Shown here piece after piece: positions 11,601 to 26,600 of a stretch of 64,000 nt of DNA (position 1 is its first letter; every line of letters begins with the position of its first letter). The notes beneath the pieces are model-generated. The model was not told the DNA's origin. It saw only the letters and a program-made list of their open reading frames with translations, and ran no database searches. Location: NCBI RefSeq assembly GCF_000003815.2, contig NC_049992.1, forward strand, positions 1 to 64,000, given 5' to 3'. This stretch comes from Branchiostoma floridae. Its lineage: Eukaryota > Chordata > Leptocardii > Amphioxiformes > Branchiostomatidae. Made by a program: the position numbers and the translations under genes.

Positions 11601-14600
11601 TTCTTTTTATGAATAATGCCTCAACATCTATGATATCCTCTGACAGACATGAGTGAAAAACAAATGAAATTGTTTTCCAGGTTGGAATCCACCCTGAAGC
11701 CTATTGAAGACATACACGAGATCACAAGATGGCGGCAGAGTGACCTAGAATGGACCAATCCTGTTCGATCATGCTCTATTTTGAACACCCACGATGGTCA
11801 AATTTGGCCGAAAAGTTTCCATTCGAACGCAGAGTATCGGGTTACCGGGGCTCCCGCGCGGTCCCCGCGGAGGGCTGACGGTGACTGAAACATCTTCTAA
11901 AATATCGTGATAGTTTGAAAAACAATCTCTCGCACGTGCCTCGTCGATATTAAATGAAAACTGGCAGTGTGTACACGTCAAATCTTACCGTGTACGTGTG
12001 CTACACAGTTTTGTCTCAATGTCTTCTGAAATGTGCATAGTTGGTTGATTTAGAATGGGTGTTCGGTGGGCCAAAAAAAGCAAATACCATATTTAGATTG
12101 GTCCTAAATTTGACTGAAAATCCAAATCTTTTATTTCATATAGGTTATGACATTAAGATCAAACTTTCTGTCTTAGGGATTTTTTTAACTTCTACTTAAA
12201 ACTATTTTTATAGCCAATATAAGGTCGAAAAATCGTCATTTTTTCACGTTTTCACGCTCAAAGACTCGTAATTCAAAATTGCCTCCATGTTCCAAAAATC
12301 CCTAAGACACAAAGCTGGAGATATTAGTTGTCGACAATATAAGTCCTGAAAGAGTTGATTTGCACGCGTTTTGCAAGCGATTTAAATACCATGTTTGGTC
12401 CTATGTCGAGTCGCACTGATAGTGACAAAGAGTAATTGATACCGCCGTAAACAAGTGTTGTAACATTCAAGGTCACCAATAATGACGCCAGCAGCTTTGT
12501 TACATGTCACATGTTCCAAACTAAGCGGCAGCAAAACTAAGCTTGCCAAATAACGGTTTATATTTGTGAAAATGTTTGTTTTTCTTCTGACACACGGCAC
12601 CCGGGAAAATGAGGGCGTTTGCTGCGTGTTTACTGTAACAACCTGCGGGTGACCTCGGATGACCCCAAATAGAACGCCCGTTCTGTTCGATCACGCCAGC
12701 GTTCTGTTCGATGGAAGTTGATTAGATGGCGGCAGAGTGACCTAGAATGGACCAATCCTGTTCGATCATGCTCTATTTTGAACACCTCGGTCAAAAACAG
12801 CGCCTGTCGGACAGAACTGTTCGCTTCCACTATTTAGCTGATAATAACGACTGACTTCAGTTTAGCTTTTTTTCACCCTGACCTCCTCACAGACCGGGTT
12901 GAAAAAAAATGTGCTGACTTCTTTGTTGAAGGTTACATCCACTGAGTACAGTCATCTGAGGAGGGGGCTGATATAGTTGTGGTAAGGGCTTTAATTTCAA
13001 TCAAAGTGGAAGCGGGAGGCCACGCATATCATTACCTTGTTTGTGAGCAGAAGTGTCTGGTTTCTGACATACAGTCAATGCACATGAAAACCAGGGTACA
13101 CCTATTTGTTACTGGGTTTCTACTGCGTTTGCTGCATGCATAACAGCGGCATGCTCATGATAAAAGCGAAATCAAGAAGAAAGCAGCTCAGGCACTCGTG
13201 GAGAGGGAGCTTGTACTATGCACCAACTAATGGGACACTTCTACAAAGTCTGCCAGTGCAGAGTCCCGTGTCTTATACATACCCTGCTCTACATGTGCAT
13301 CCTGCCCACCAACAATGTAAAGCTAATTGCAGTGGCTCTCCCTCCCACAGTACCTATACATGGTGGGTTTAGTCTTCAACAAAGAATAGCATAGCATTTT
13401 TCTTTGGCCATTTCTGTTCAATGATGATGATTTCTGTTCAACTGGGTATTCGAATTAGAATAGGGGTTGCATCTTGTTCTATTTGTTCAATATGACGTTC
13501 GATCGGGATTTGTCCATGATGACTCCCTTGCGAAACTGAATGACCTCGACGTTGAGGAAAGAAAGCAATACCTTTCAATAATACAACGTGTGTCATGCCA
13601 AAGGTAATTTTATATCTAACTAAAGTAAAGGGACGTTATTACATTTATTGGTGTCAATAATCCTACATGTTCTGGAAATGTTTTGTAACATCTAGTACTT
13701 TGGAAAGGTTTTAGTAGCTTACTAGTAGGAATGTTTTTTTTTATGAAGACAGATGCCATTTTGATATTAGTGTTGTTGAGATCTTTTAAAGCATGTATAT
13801 GTCATATATACATCCTTTGATTCCTGTGTTTGTAGATATTTCCAAAGCATAGTAAGCATGCCTGTATATTATAGTCTTACTGTATTTATAACTTCCAGTG
13901 CATACCGTATGCTTGGTAGTGTTGTTTATGTATTCAGGTGAGCTTTTAGAATACAGACATGAATGAACTGATGCATATGACTTTGGACAGGTGTTTGAGT
14001 AAGTGTACATGTAAATTTCCTCCTGGTAGGAAGCAGGAGATGGTGCTGTTTATGCAAGTCACACCTGTCTAGAATGATCAGACCACTGGCTTTAGTTGTT
14101 CACACTGAAGAACCACATGCTTGTAGAAAAAGATGAAATTGTTAGAAATCTTTGGGCAAAATGGATTCGGATACAGTCGAATCCGGGCCCATATTTTGCC
14201 ATATCCTTGAGGGATGCGATCAGATAAGGGCAGATGCGATTGGTTATGGATCTAAAATCTGACATTCGCCGGGTTCCGTACTTGTTTGGATATGGAAAAA
14301 ATATGAAATACGTATCTTTTGCAGCTGCGATAGAGGTCATATCCTTGCTGTAAAATACACTTAAATGTCTGTAATTTTCCGTATCCTAACCAACACGCAA
14401 ATCCCCACATTTGCCTGCGAATGCGCAGATACGAAAGGATTTTCCACCTTCTTAACCGAATCAGAAATCTGAATCACCCTGTATTTGCAATGTATTCGCA
14501 GATACGAAATTCAGAATTTTTGGATCCTAACCAAATTCAAAAGCAGTATCCCCCCACATTTGCAACGTGTATACAGATACAAAATGGGGATTTTCCTGGA

Positions 14601-17600
14601 TCTGAACCAAATGTTAACTGTGATTTGAATGCTGTCAGTGTAGAAACATGTATATGATACAATGTACCTAAGTGTGTTCATATATAGGATAATATCAGAC
14701 ATGACTTCTTTCCTTGTTGACTATGATTTTAATGCTGGCAGTGTTATACTAGATAATCATTTGTACTTAAGTACATGCTATTGTTAAAACACAACCTGTA
14801 CATATTGACTGTGGCTAGGTTAAAAATCAATGAATGGACGGGCCTCAGCCTACAGGAGAGACTAACCCTGGCTAGGGAAAGAAGAACCTGGAGGCAAATC
14901 TCGATCTTCATGTCTACCTTGTCCCCCCAACGACCTGGAGGTCAAGGGACTAGGTAGGTAGGGTAGGTAGGTAGGTTAAAAATGATATGCTGTCCCAAAT
15001 GCATTTTATTACTTGTAAGAGCTGTGTGCAAAGTGCTTGTATTGAGCCCTATTGTACATACATCTTTAATGAAAGATGTTAACAGCTGTTGACAATTCAA
15101 TAAATAAAATTTCCTGTTATCCAGTCACTGGCCTCAGAACTGCCTGTATTCGGTAGCAAAAAATTAACAATATTTTGATACCCCAACATACATACATACA
15201 TACATACATACATACATAATCATACTCTATCAAGTTGTATCATTAACAAAGTTCCATTTCCAGCATGATCTATTATTCGTCAGGTAAGGTCCCTATCACT
15301 CCAGTCTCTGATTCAATGAAGTTCTTTAGTGAAAGGACGGCCTCTTCTCATGTTTGCTTCTGGGACCAAAGTAGCAGTTTACCGGCTGGTTTGCAATGTC
15401 GAGTAACATGGCCAGCAAGGCTTTACCAACGTCACAACAGATCTTTGTTTCCTGTGTGTTCCTGCCAATGTTTGTTGTATTCTCCAAGCAGAGGTTGAGT
15501 CTGGGATTCTAGTACTGTAAATGCAGGTGGTTTAATGGTTTTTCGGGGTGGCCACTTCACCGCGAACTTAAAACCACCACGACCATTTTTCCATGGAAGT
15601 AAGAGACTATGGTGCGTGGTACAGCGAACTTAAAACCACCGCAAAAAGTCCTTTTTCCCGCTACCTCGAAATTAAATCCCCGAACTTAAATACATTTACA
15701 GTAGTGGCTAAATTTGGTCCTCTGGGTCAAAATTAGATATTGAAAACAATGTCCAATTTTCTTCAACATTATTTGGTGCGGAATGGTTCCCCGACATTAT
15801 ATATACAACTTATTTGTCGAAAAAGCTAAATTTGGTCTTCTGGGGCAAAATCTACATTTTTCGCAAAAAAAATATATCGCGAACCAATGTCCGATTTTAT
15901 TCAAACCAACATTATTGGGTGCGGAATGGATCCCTGACATTATGTATACAACTTATATGTCGAAAAAGCTAATTTGGTCTTCTCAGCCAAAATATGCATT
16001 TTTCGCCAAAAAATTAATATCGCGAAACGATGTCCAATTTTATTCAACCCACATTTGTTGGATGCGGAATGGATCCCTGACATAATGTATACAACTTATA
16101 TGTCGAAAAAGCTAAATTTGGTCTTCTCAGCCAAAATAAGCATTTTTCGCAAAAAAAATTAATATCGCAAAACGATGTCCGATTTTATTCAAACCAACAT
16201 TGTTGGGTGCGGAATGGATCCCTGACATAATGTATACAACTTATATGTCGAAAAAGCTAAATTTGGTCTTCTCAGCCAAAATATGCATTTTTCGCCAAAA
16301 AAATTAATATCGCGAAACGATGTCCGATTTTATTCAAACCAACATTGTTGGGTGCGGAATGGATCCCTGACATAATGTATACAACTTATATGTCGAAAAA
16401 GCTAAATTTGGTCTTCTCAGCCAAAATAAGCATTTTTCGCAAAAAAAATTAATATCGCGAAACGATGTACGATTTTATTCAAAATAACATTATTGGGTGC
16501 AGAATAGTTCCCCGACATCATATATACAACTTATTTGTCAAAAAAGCTAAATTTGGTCCTCTGGGACAAAATCTGCATTATTCGCAAGAAAATTAGATTT
16601 CATAAAACAATGTCCGATTTTCTTCAAACCAACCTTATTGGTTGCGGAATGGTTCCCTGACATAATGTACGCAACTTATTGTCAAAAAAGCTTAAGTTTG
16701 GAAGCAGCAGAACTGGCGCATGGCCTGTGACTCTTGTTGAACTTTTACTTTTGATCAAAACGCCTGAAGTAGCTGTAAATAGATAAATTTAAAAGTATGG
16801 ACGTTAACGTCTAAAGGAAGAGACAATCTTGAGGTCACTATAGTGCTTCATGTAGTACTATAGAAGTTGGCAACAAAGGCCAGGAAAGGCTAGCAGTACT
16901 AGTAACAATATTAGGAAGCTCAAATCCATGGATCCCTTCATATGAGAAAGACTGACTTGAGGGTTAAAGCGTGAGGGTTAATGTGTTTAAAGAATGAGGT
17001 GATGAGGGTCAATATGACTCTCTTTTTACAACCTATGCAATAAATGCAAACTGCACAAGGAACCCCTGTATGTCTGGAACTCCCCGTTGTGGAATGGCAA
17101 CTGCACAACTAGATTAAGAAATGTATAGAAAAGTGAAATATATGTATAGTATCACCGATGATACCTCACGTAGCGTCCTAACTGACCTAATAATTCATGT
17201 CGATCTAAGCTGACCTAGATGTTAAATGTCGTTTACCATGTCTGTTCCTTGCAAATCAAATATATCAAACAGCAGTTTACATGACGACTTTGTACAAGCT
17301 TAAGCATGAACATTTCATTTAAATTTGAAAGAAACCCTATTCTATTACGTTCGTTGCAAGTGAGATATGAAATCGTTCCAGCCAACCCGCGTTCCACTAA
17401 GCTCAACATTGTCCGACGTACAAAGAAACGTATGTTTAGACGTACAAAAATCATGTATGTTAAGAATTTATGAAGGTGAAAAAGACAATTTACCACATAC
17501 GCCTGTTAGGACATTTTTGTGCTATTCTCACTTTCTTTCTGAGTGTCTGTACTCAATACTTTAGACGGAGATGTGAACTTTTATCTAAAAGTTGCGCCCG

Positions 17601-20600
17601 AAATATATGATTTATTCTCCGAAGTTCAAATGTTAGTAACTCGATGAACAATTAAGATTATCGCATAGGGATTCATACAGGGACTAAGAAAGCTTTCAGA
17701 ATCTTGTAGAAAGAATTTGAGAAAAATCCATCGATTTCTGGGTGAGATATGAAAAACCAACATGTTCCACTCTCACGCAAGGCCGACCCGCGTGCCACCT
17801 GCTATCCAATTCTAGCGTGATTTAAACCGCATGCGACGGAAATCTCATTTTCTTCATAAATCATAAAGAGAGCGGAATTTTTCGATGCAATTTTCACAAC
17901 ATTAGGCCAATATCTCAATCTATCTGTTCCTCTTTTAGTTTTGCTGTACCATTAATCTGATTGAAGATATGAGTGTTACATATGTCTTCATTTTCGACCC
18001 CTACAAAAATGTTTACATCAAGTGGCGCTTATGGCAACTTTTCCCAACTTTTCTGAGTTTAAAAATCATTCATTCTACATAGATGATCTACAAAATGACT
18101 AAAACAGTCGTAATTTGATATTTCATTTTTTTACACAGTCATTTTAATGAGTTTTATTAGATATATTTACCAAAAAAACGATTTATCTATATCCAAGCGG
18201 TAATTCTTATTACTGCAGGGCGCCACTGCGGCGAAAATTAATCGGCTTCTTTTGCTGATTGTAAAACCTTTTTTTTCGTCAATGATAGTATACAAAAGTA
18301 GTCAAACCTCGTATTGTGGTATTTCATTCCTCCAGTAGTCTGCTCAGCGTGTTTGATTGAATGTACTTACAAACAACCGACAGTTATTAAAACCTAGCGA
18401 CTTTCCTCAGAACAGCAGGCATCAATGTGGAAAGCATTGAGGTCCATGGTAGTGTTTCAAGCCTTCTTGTTCAAATTAGCTTTCAGTTGAGTTGTGTGGT
18501 TTTCTGGATGCTTGCGGTCAATGTTAAAGGATATCAATAGCGTGTTTACTCTCAGTATATGTCATATGAATTTGAAATGAATCATTTTTGTTCTATAGGT
18601 GCAGAGCTTTCAAGTCAATTGTGCAATGGTAGGACTTGACAGTATCACTTAAAAAATTCAAAACTTCATGCTTTGGCTTTGTTTTCAATGAATATTCTTA
18701 CTATTGTAACTAACAATAGATTTTCTGGAAAGCTAAAAGAAACCATATAATTCTACTGTATCAACCTCTGGATGATTGCTGCTTATCTGTCCTATAAAAC
18801 TGTAAAGAAGCAGATTTTATAATCAAACAGACTACAGTTTCTTTTCATAGTGACTTGACTGATGCAGAATATTTAAAATAAACAAAATAACCCGCATATA
18901 AAGAAAGAACTGTATACTGTACTTGAAATAGACACATCTTTAACACCATTTTTTACAACAGGATATGATCCTTTGTGTTATTCCTCATATGTATAACAGT
19001 ACATGTGAAAATAACTCAAACTCGTGGATCATATCTATGNNNNNNNNNNNNNNNNNNNNNNNNNNNNNNNNNNNNNNNNNNNNNNNNNNNNNNNNNNNNN
19101 NNNNNNNNNNNNNNNNNNNNNNNNNNNNNNNNNNNNNNNNNNNNNNNNNNNNNNNNNNNNNNNNNNNNNNNNNNNNNNNNNNNNNNNNNNNNNNNNNNNN
19201 NNNNNNNNNNNNNNNNNNNNNNNNAGTGTTACTGACAGCATAAAATTTTGTGCATAAAGTAGTTCACATTGTACAAGTATGTACAAGATGCAAAATGGCT
19301 GCTTGCTAGCTTACCTTTAATGATACTACTACATGTATTATATAAGACAAATGTCTAATTTCTAAATTGAACTTACAAATTTCTACTACAATTTCAATAC
19401 AAATATAGCTGTGATTTCACATGCATCTGTATTAGAGTCACTGTAAATGTAACAAACTACAGGCATTGCAGAAAGGGTTTCTAAGTAAATTTCCACTAGC
19501 TATTTAATATTTTCATAGGCTCATAAATTAATTATCATTGCATTAGGACTTGGGCTGGTTCATAAATAACTCTTCCATGCAGGAACAGGTGCTCTAGTGC
19601 TTAGTCATACCAAGGAGGTTAAAAACTATTGTCCACTGTCACAACCATACAAGAACAATTGATCTAAGAACTAGGTTATAACAACAATACAGAAACATAC
19701 CAGTTGTGATGAATATGTATGTATGTGTGTGTGAACATGAGGGATAAAGACACAGTTTTGTTATTTGAATGCTTAGTGTTATCATAAGTTTCTAAGCAAA
19801 AAAATGCATCTTTGTCTTGTCACCTGTTGACCAACATGGAGTATCAATTTCCCTTTGTAGATTTTCATACGTGTATGAGGTTTGACACGTCTGTGACTCA
19901 TCACTCTTCAGAAACTGAATCCAAGCAAGGTTAATATCTATCTCATGTATCGATATAACCTCCTTGATCCTAGATGTCAACGCTCTCCACACAATCACAG
20001 TACACCGCAATCATTTAAAAACACAGACATACACACGCACGCATAAACATACATACATACACACACACACAATACCACTCCCCACACAATCACACAGTGC
20101 ACTCACCACAGTTATTGAAACACACACACAAACACACACAAACACGCACACAACTTAACAATCATTATGGATTTGCGGGTACTATGATTATTTTACACAT
20201 TTGTTTAAAAAAGTTAATATACCCGTTCTCACCCCATATGTGCTGTGAGAATAAAAGTGCCAAATATTTAATTTCATGAATAGCATCATCATTGCACATC
20301 ATCTCATCTGAATGCCCTATAGCAGAATTTGATACTAAAAACGTGCAAATATGTTTGATAAGTTATCGATCACATGTTAAATACCTTTTTTTATATACAT
20401 TGCATGTAAAACTCAGGTTAATCAGCCTTATTTTGTTCACCTGTGTGAAGCAAGTGGTGGAGCAAACAGTGACCTCTTTAGTTTGTATGTAAAGAATATT
20501 TAGGTTCTGTTGGAAAGAGTTTTAACAAGTTGTACATGTAATTTGTATTTCATAGGTATGCAGTTTTTGCTATGCACCAATCAATCACCTGTCATAAGAA

Positions 20601-23600
20601 AGATGTCTTTTGGTTTTATCATGCATATGCATAAGTCACAATCATGTTTGTTGCCACCCCCTATGTTACTAGAATTTGGCTATATTAACAACAATCCATG
20701 ATATCTGCATGAAAAATACTTCTTCAGATCTATCTATTTCATTGAAAAGTATTTTTAAAACTATATACTGATACTGTGAGGGCAATAATGGGGGTCAGAA
20801 ATCTTCCCTCCCAACATCTGCTTGAACAATATTGATATATGGTATGGAGGTAGAATGAGAATGTGACCTTGGGGATTCATATTCATTTTTTATCTGGTCT
20901 TCGAGATTTTTTTCTGGTCTTTACCAACTAAAAGTGTTTATTTTATGGTCCTATGTCATAGCATCAAATTCAAATGAGCTGCAAATGTACGGGCAAGGAG
21001 CGAGAAGATACATTTATGGTACATTTTATTTGGGGGATGAATGAATTGAATTGTAAAACAATTGTTTGAATAATTTTCATCCAAAAATGTATATTTTGCA
21101 CTCGTACAAGTAGCTCTTGTTCAAAGCCCGATGATCTCAAATTTGGTATTGGGACAGCCGTTAAATGTACACAAGAACAGAGCTTCTTGAATAGTCCAAT
21201 TGCATCACAATAACATTGTGCTCATTCCTAACTTTTGTGTTGAGTAATAGTCTGCATTAGCATGGATGGTTTGGAAAAATCCATTTTAGGGTGAGGCATT
21301 TTGGAAGTATCTAATTCTGCAAGGGAGAATCTTCAGAGTAAGTTCATGTTCCAATGGAGTAGAAAAGCACGTGAGAGAAATTTAAGTGTAAATTGTGCTG
21401 CGTGGTGTAGGAATGTGGAATAGAGACTGTATGGTTTGGACTCAGAGGTTTTTATACAGATTCTGTGATGTCGGATCTATTCGTATCGAGCAACTGCTTA
21501 ACCTGTCTCGGTGCTTCACCATACTATTGTTGCTGAGTAATTTTAACATACATGTAATTGCCCAAGACAGTAATGAGAGAAAAGAAAATCTGAATAAACA
21601 GCTGTCACAGTAATCCCCCTAGAGTCCATGCATACCCCAAAAGAAGTCTATTGCAAAAAGGAACTTATACCTATAGGTGAAACATTATAATCTGTTGGGG
21701 GGGGGGGGGGCATGTGAGAGAAATCCATGTGTAAACTGTGCTACATGGTGTAGGAATTGAGTTATCTGTATGTAGCAAAATTTATTGACTTTAATTTCTC
21801 TGTTATTTAGCCAGGGTGTCCCCAAATTCTCAGTGGAAAACACTACTTTACAGTCCAGGGCCCTGGAATGAATTGGATGGTATGACTACACACAATTCAG
21901 AGTAGCTTCATAAGTCAGCTTTCAAAATCATACAGCAATAGCTCATGGTCTGACTCGATTTGACTCAGATACACAGAAGAACACAGTGTCTAAGCATGAC
22001 CCAATTGTAAGTTTGGCGACAAAGTATTGCGTCATGGACATTCTCCTGTGCAGGGCAACCAGTAGGAAACCATGAGTGCTGACAAATATGTCACTCCCTT
22101 TTGGGGTCCATAACCATGATGTAGATCTCCATTGGTGAAATCAGATGATTGTTCTGCTACCTTAATGCGAATCGATTATTTTGCAGAGTGGGAACACAGT
22201 ACAAAAAGTATTCATCAGCATAAAGTGTATCATAAGATACAAAAACACCCAGAGATAAGACCATTTTTTTTCAAACGAGTTTGCTCAGTGTAAGGCCATC
22301 GACCACTGAACTATGCTCACTGTAGGCTGTGTAGCAGCATCTCTTCTCCCTAAGTTAGAAACATTGTGGAGCTAGTTTGACTCACTGACTCAATAGGCGA
22401 AGCAGAGGTTACGAGTTGCTTGTGAAATTCCCTTCCCCATTCTAACCAGAATGGTTTGATCCACTCCCACCTGGAGTTATGTGTTTTGACTAATTTGCTT
22501 CAGATGTTGAGATAATACATGTGTATAATCGTTCTTGGTTTAGGGTGGGTACAGAAAATTAAGGTACAGGTATGGTTCAGGTCTAGAGGATCAGGTACAG
22601 GTCCCCACCTATCTGTGAAAACTAATGAATGGGCGACTCAAAACAGTGGTCCATTTTTGCAACGAAAGATTCTATTTGGACGTTCATATGCATTTAAAAA
22701 AAAATTCTGTATGTCAACAACACTAACTGCCTCTGTTTTAGACCAAGTTTGACTGTAGAAGCTCGGTAAAAATGACTATCAACTCTCTACTTCACTGTCG
22801 TTCTTTTCTTGGATCTGTAAGCCCCAAAACATGTGAACGTCTGCCGATATAATCTGTTCATTTTGAATCGGTCCAACATTCAGTCCACTGATTTTTCAGG
22901 TCTGTTTTTTCTGAATCGGTCCAACATCCGGTCCACTGATTTTTTCAGGTCTGTTTTTTCTGGACCGGTCTAACAAGCAAAAAACGTTTTTTGTACCCAC
23001 CCCTATTCTTGGTGAGTGAAAAGTAAGGTACCAAATTTTTCTTATGGTGTTGTCCTGTTAGATCATAATGTTATTATGGTTTCTTGCAAATTCTTGCCCG
23101 ACAGCTAATTGCAATTATTATTATTTGATTTACAATAATAGGTGAAGAACAATATAGCCATTGTGTCACCTCTAGTCTGAAAACATTAACTCTAAATTCT
23201 TTCTGGAGAACACATCGATGTTTCAAAGGTCTGAATTCGATCCCAGGGTCGGCTGGAAAGGTTCAAGTAAAAAGGGAATCCTGTGTTTGAGGAGGTGCCT
23301 AGAGCACGTTAACAGCATTATTACTCAGATTGGGTAATTATCTACTGGCTGCAAATTAATACACCAAGGTGAATGAATGAGACAGTGAAAGACAAAGGAT
23401 CCCACGTTTTCTGTATTAACTGTACATGGATACCTTGGCAGAGAGTAGTTTTTCACATGAGACCCAATTGCTATATATGGGTCACAGGGGCGTGTAGTGT
23501 TGCCCATTTGGTATTTTTGGTACGAAGATGTCTAGGTGGTATAACACCAACGTTCAAAGCCGCCCCCCACCCCACACTTCGCCCCCCTCCCCCCAAAAAA

Positions 23601-26600
23601 GTGCGATTTAATACAGTACCATTAGCAGTTCAGTTCTGTGCGCAGCTGTACAAGAAACGTCCAGATTCTATCAACAACGTCCGCTACTAAAAAATGTATG
23701 GCGAATTATGTCACGGTCGCTGGGAAATGATGTAAGGTTACACAGCGGTAAAGGTTTACGTTTACCGATCGAACCGACCCTGGACCCGACCTCAAAGCTG
23801 CGATCATCTGCCGACGGCCGACTAGGGTTTGAAGAAAAGGCATATCTGCACTGTTTGCTAAACCTTAGCCTTTGACAGACATGTAGAAACAATACACCCA
23901 ACTCACTTTCTCGTTATATTCTTGTCCAAAATAACGTAAAACTACACTTTTCCTTGCATATTCCTAGGGTGTACGGCAATTTTGGGCCACTGGTCGTCTA
24001 GGTCAACACCAAGCGAGGTGACCCATGAACCCAAGAATGACCCAATATACTTGGTTACCCATCGAAAAACACAACACATGGAGTCTGACACACTCATCTC
24101 TCTGAGCCACTTGTAAGTGGTTACCGGTCTTTCTCAGGAGACAGGAGACGTCTCATAGCTCACTTCTAACTGCATCACGGTGACCACCGTTAACCTCTTG
24201 TAAGTGAAAACGGTACTTGTATGGGGTGGATGCATAGGGTCTTGCATGATGAAGGATGAAGGTTGTTCCTGTTTCCATTCTGTTGGGTTTAAGTTTATTC
24301 AACGAGCCTGGTGGTCATTTCCTCCCGTTGTTACGTCACTTTCTGGAATGCATCTGTCTCTGTTTGGTCGTCAATAGGGGAAGACGAACTGGAAAACCGA
24401 CGAGAACTTCGGCTCGCAGCGCCTGACGGGAACTAACCCGACTTCCATCCGTGTTTGCAGGGAGCTTCCCGAAGGGTAAGCTGGACTGAAACAAGAATTT
24501 ACAAAAGTACTATAACCCAATTTCAGTCTTAGAATTGCTGCCTCACCAGCCAGAAGTCACTAGTCTGGGTATCATCCAATTTGTACGAGGCTCCTCGCAC
24601 TCGTTGCCCTAGAAAATTGAAGGCAGAGAGTGCAGGGAGCCCCTGGTAGAAATCGGGCTCTGGTGGATAATCATGAAAAAGACACTAGGGGGAGGGGGTG
24701 TCTAGCTCAAACTCCTAGAAACAACTATCAAACCTTGTTGCTTGTACAGAGCCTGTTCTTGACCCCAGTTTGTCATATTCGTCCGCCCTGGGAATGCATA
24801 ACCTGCGAACTCAAATCTGTTCTCATGCTTATTTATGTGCGTGCTGCACTTAGCGCCAATTTTGACTTGGAAACCGCATAAACCCGACCTGTTCCTTCTA
24901 GTTGCAATGTACCTGTAACAATTGTTGTGCACTAAACTTGCCGTGACTTTCCAGGTTCGGAGTGACGGCGGCCATGATTGAGCCCTTCCTGTACGGCCTG
25001 AAGCTGGCAGACGCCCTGCAGAAGAACCGCCTGTACTACGTGGATCACACCATCATGGGGGTCACCTCCATGGCTAACAAAACGGCCCCCAGGCACGTGA
25101 GTACTCCGTTGTTTTCACGTTTTGCTCGCACACCAAATGGAAACTCTGCAAGCAGAGTTTCGGTTCCGTTTGTTGTTTGGACGTGTGGCGGACATAAAGA
25201 ATATGGGGCAGAATAGAATATATGTGTCTTGTATCAAATATGACATTCCCAAACTTTGCCACATTCACGGACGAACAGAAAGCCACATATCTCTTAAAAA
25301 CAAAGGACCCACAAAAAGTGGGGCTCTTCGTCTTCCGCTGCTTCCAAAAAAGAAGTCAAACCCAACCTATCTAGATCTATCCACCGCTAGTATTCGAGAA
25401 GTCTCTTTTTACAATAATGTTTTTACTGTTCATTGTCACATATATGCTCCCTATGTTTCCACAATGTACCTGCAATTAGCCTTTGAGCATGAACTTGCAA
25501 ATAAACTTTGTATTTAAGATGTGCGCCCCGTTCGGCCTGTTCTTCGTTAACGACAAGAAGGACCTGGTGCCTGTGGCCATCCAGCTGTACCCGAACACAG
25601 GGGAGGAGCAACATCCGGTGAGTGCCCATGCTATAAGCACGTTCGCGGTTCCTAGTACGCATGTCCAGTGACGGGAATTGTGGGTAATATGTCAAAAGAG
25701 AAGGCCCCATACATGTAAACAGTTCTCGTCTCAACCATTGTCTCGATTTGTATAACAGTGTTCAGACGTGCACTAAACAAAGTTTTTTAAAAAAAGAATA
25801 AAAAAGATCTGCAAAATTTTTAAAAATTAAAAAAAAAATCGGTTTTCAGGTGTTTCTGCCGAGTGACCCGCCCAACACGTGGCTGCTGGCCAAGAAGTGG
25901 TTCAACTGCGCAGACGCGAACTATCACGAGGCTATCCCCCACCTCGGTACGATTTATTTATCTATCTATTTATTATCAATCCCTTCCCTTCACTGAGTAG
26001 CTGATTTTCAAAGGAGCCCTTACAAATTCAGAACGTATCAGGATAAGAGGAAATTGATATTTATATAGAACTTCATTGGACAACAATTATACACGGTGCA
26101 ATGTATGGCAGCAACTCAAAAAGTACAAAATAGAAAAATATATACTTAAAGTTCATCTGTGACGGTAGTCAACATCGTGTTGCGATTTAAAATCCGTACC
26201 GAGACGGGGGCCGATACCGACTCCCAAGCACCTTTGACCCTTTGCTGACGTCACAATTTATGAACACTTCCACCCTGAGTTTGATAACTTTTGATAAGTA
26301 GGTATGGCTGTAGTGTTCCATGTTTATTTGTTCTAAGCTGGTATGAGTTTCACGAAATGTCATGATCGCCTCTTTGGCTCTCCTGTTCCAGGTTTCACAC
26401 ATCTGCTTGTGGAGGCCTGCAACCTCGCGGCCAAACAGAACCTGTCCATCTCCCACCCCATCCACCGCCTCCTGGAGCCGCATTTCATCTACATGTTCGC
26501 CATCAACAAGTGAGTCTGGACTAAGTATACCAAAACGGCCTCTGTTATGTAGCGAAACGACTTTTGCCTTGTAGCAAACGACTTTGCCATGTAACTAACG

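Larger units (their letters stand above)
16760..22540. other. Intron 6 of lipoxygenase A, middle part: no gene seen
   Basis: AT-rich sequence with short homopolymer runs, a (CA)n stretch at 20030-20155 and an N gap at 19040-19224. The short open frames show no recognisable motif. Confidence 0.6.
10410..24377 (+). other. Intron 6 of lipoxygenase A (about 14 kb)
   Basis: The same intron in paralog B is about 1.26 kb (49377-50635), so almost all of this intron is extra sequence. It holds near-identical inverted repeats at 10620-10772 and 24085-24238, several small DNA elements, a LINE remnant, a 145-bp tandem array, a CA microsatellite and an N gap. I see no intact gene nested in it. Two short coding-like segments are described separately. 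Confidence 0.85.

Noticed and set aside
10620-24238. Maverick/Polinton-type large DNA transposon between the inverted repeats
   Set aside because: Size and inverted ends would fit, but no long reading frame for a polymerase, integrase, protease or capsid protein is visible in the 13.3 kb, and a known target duplication was not seen.
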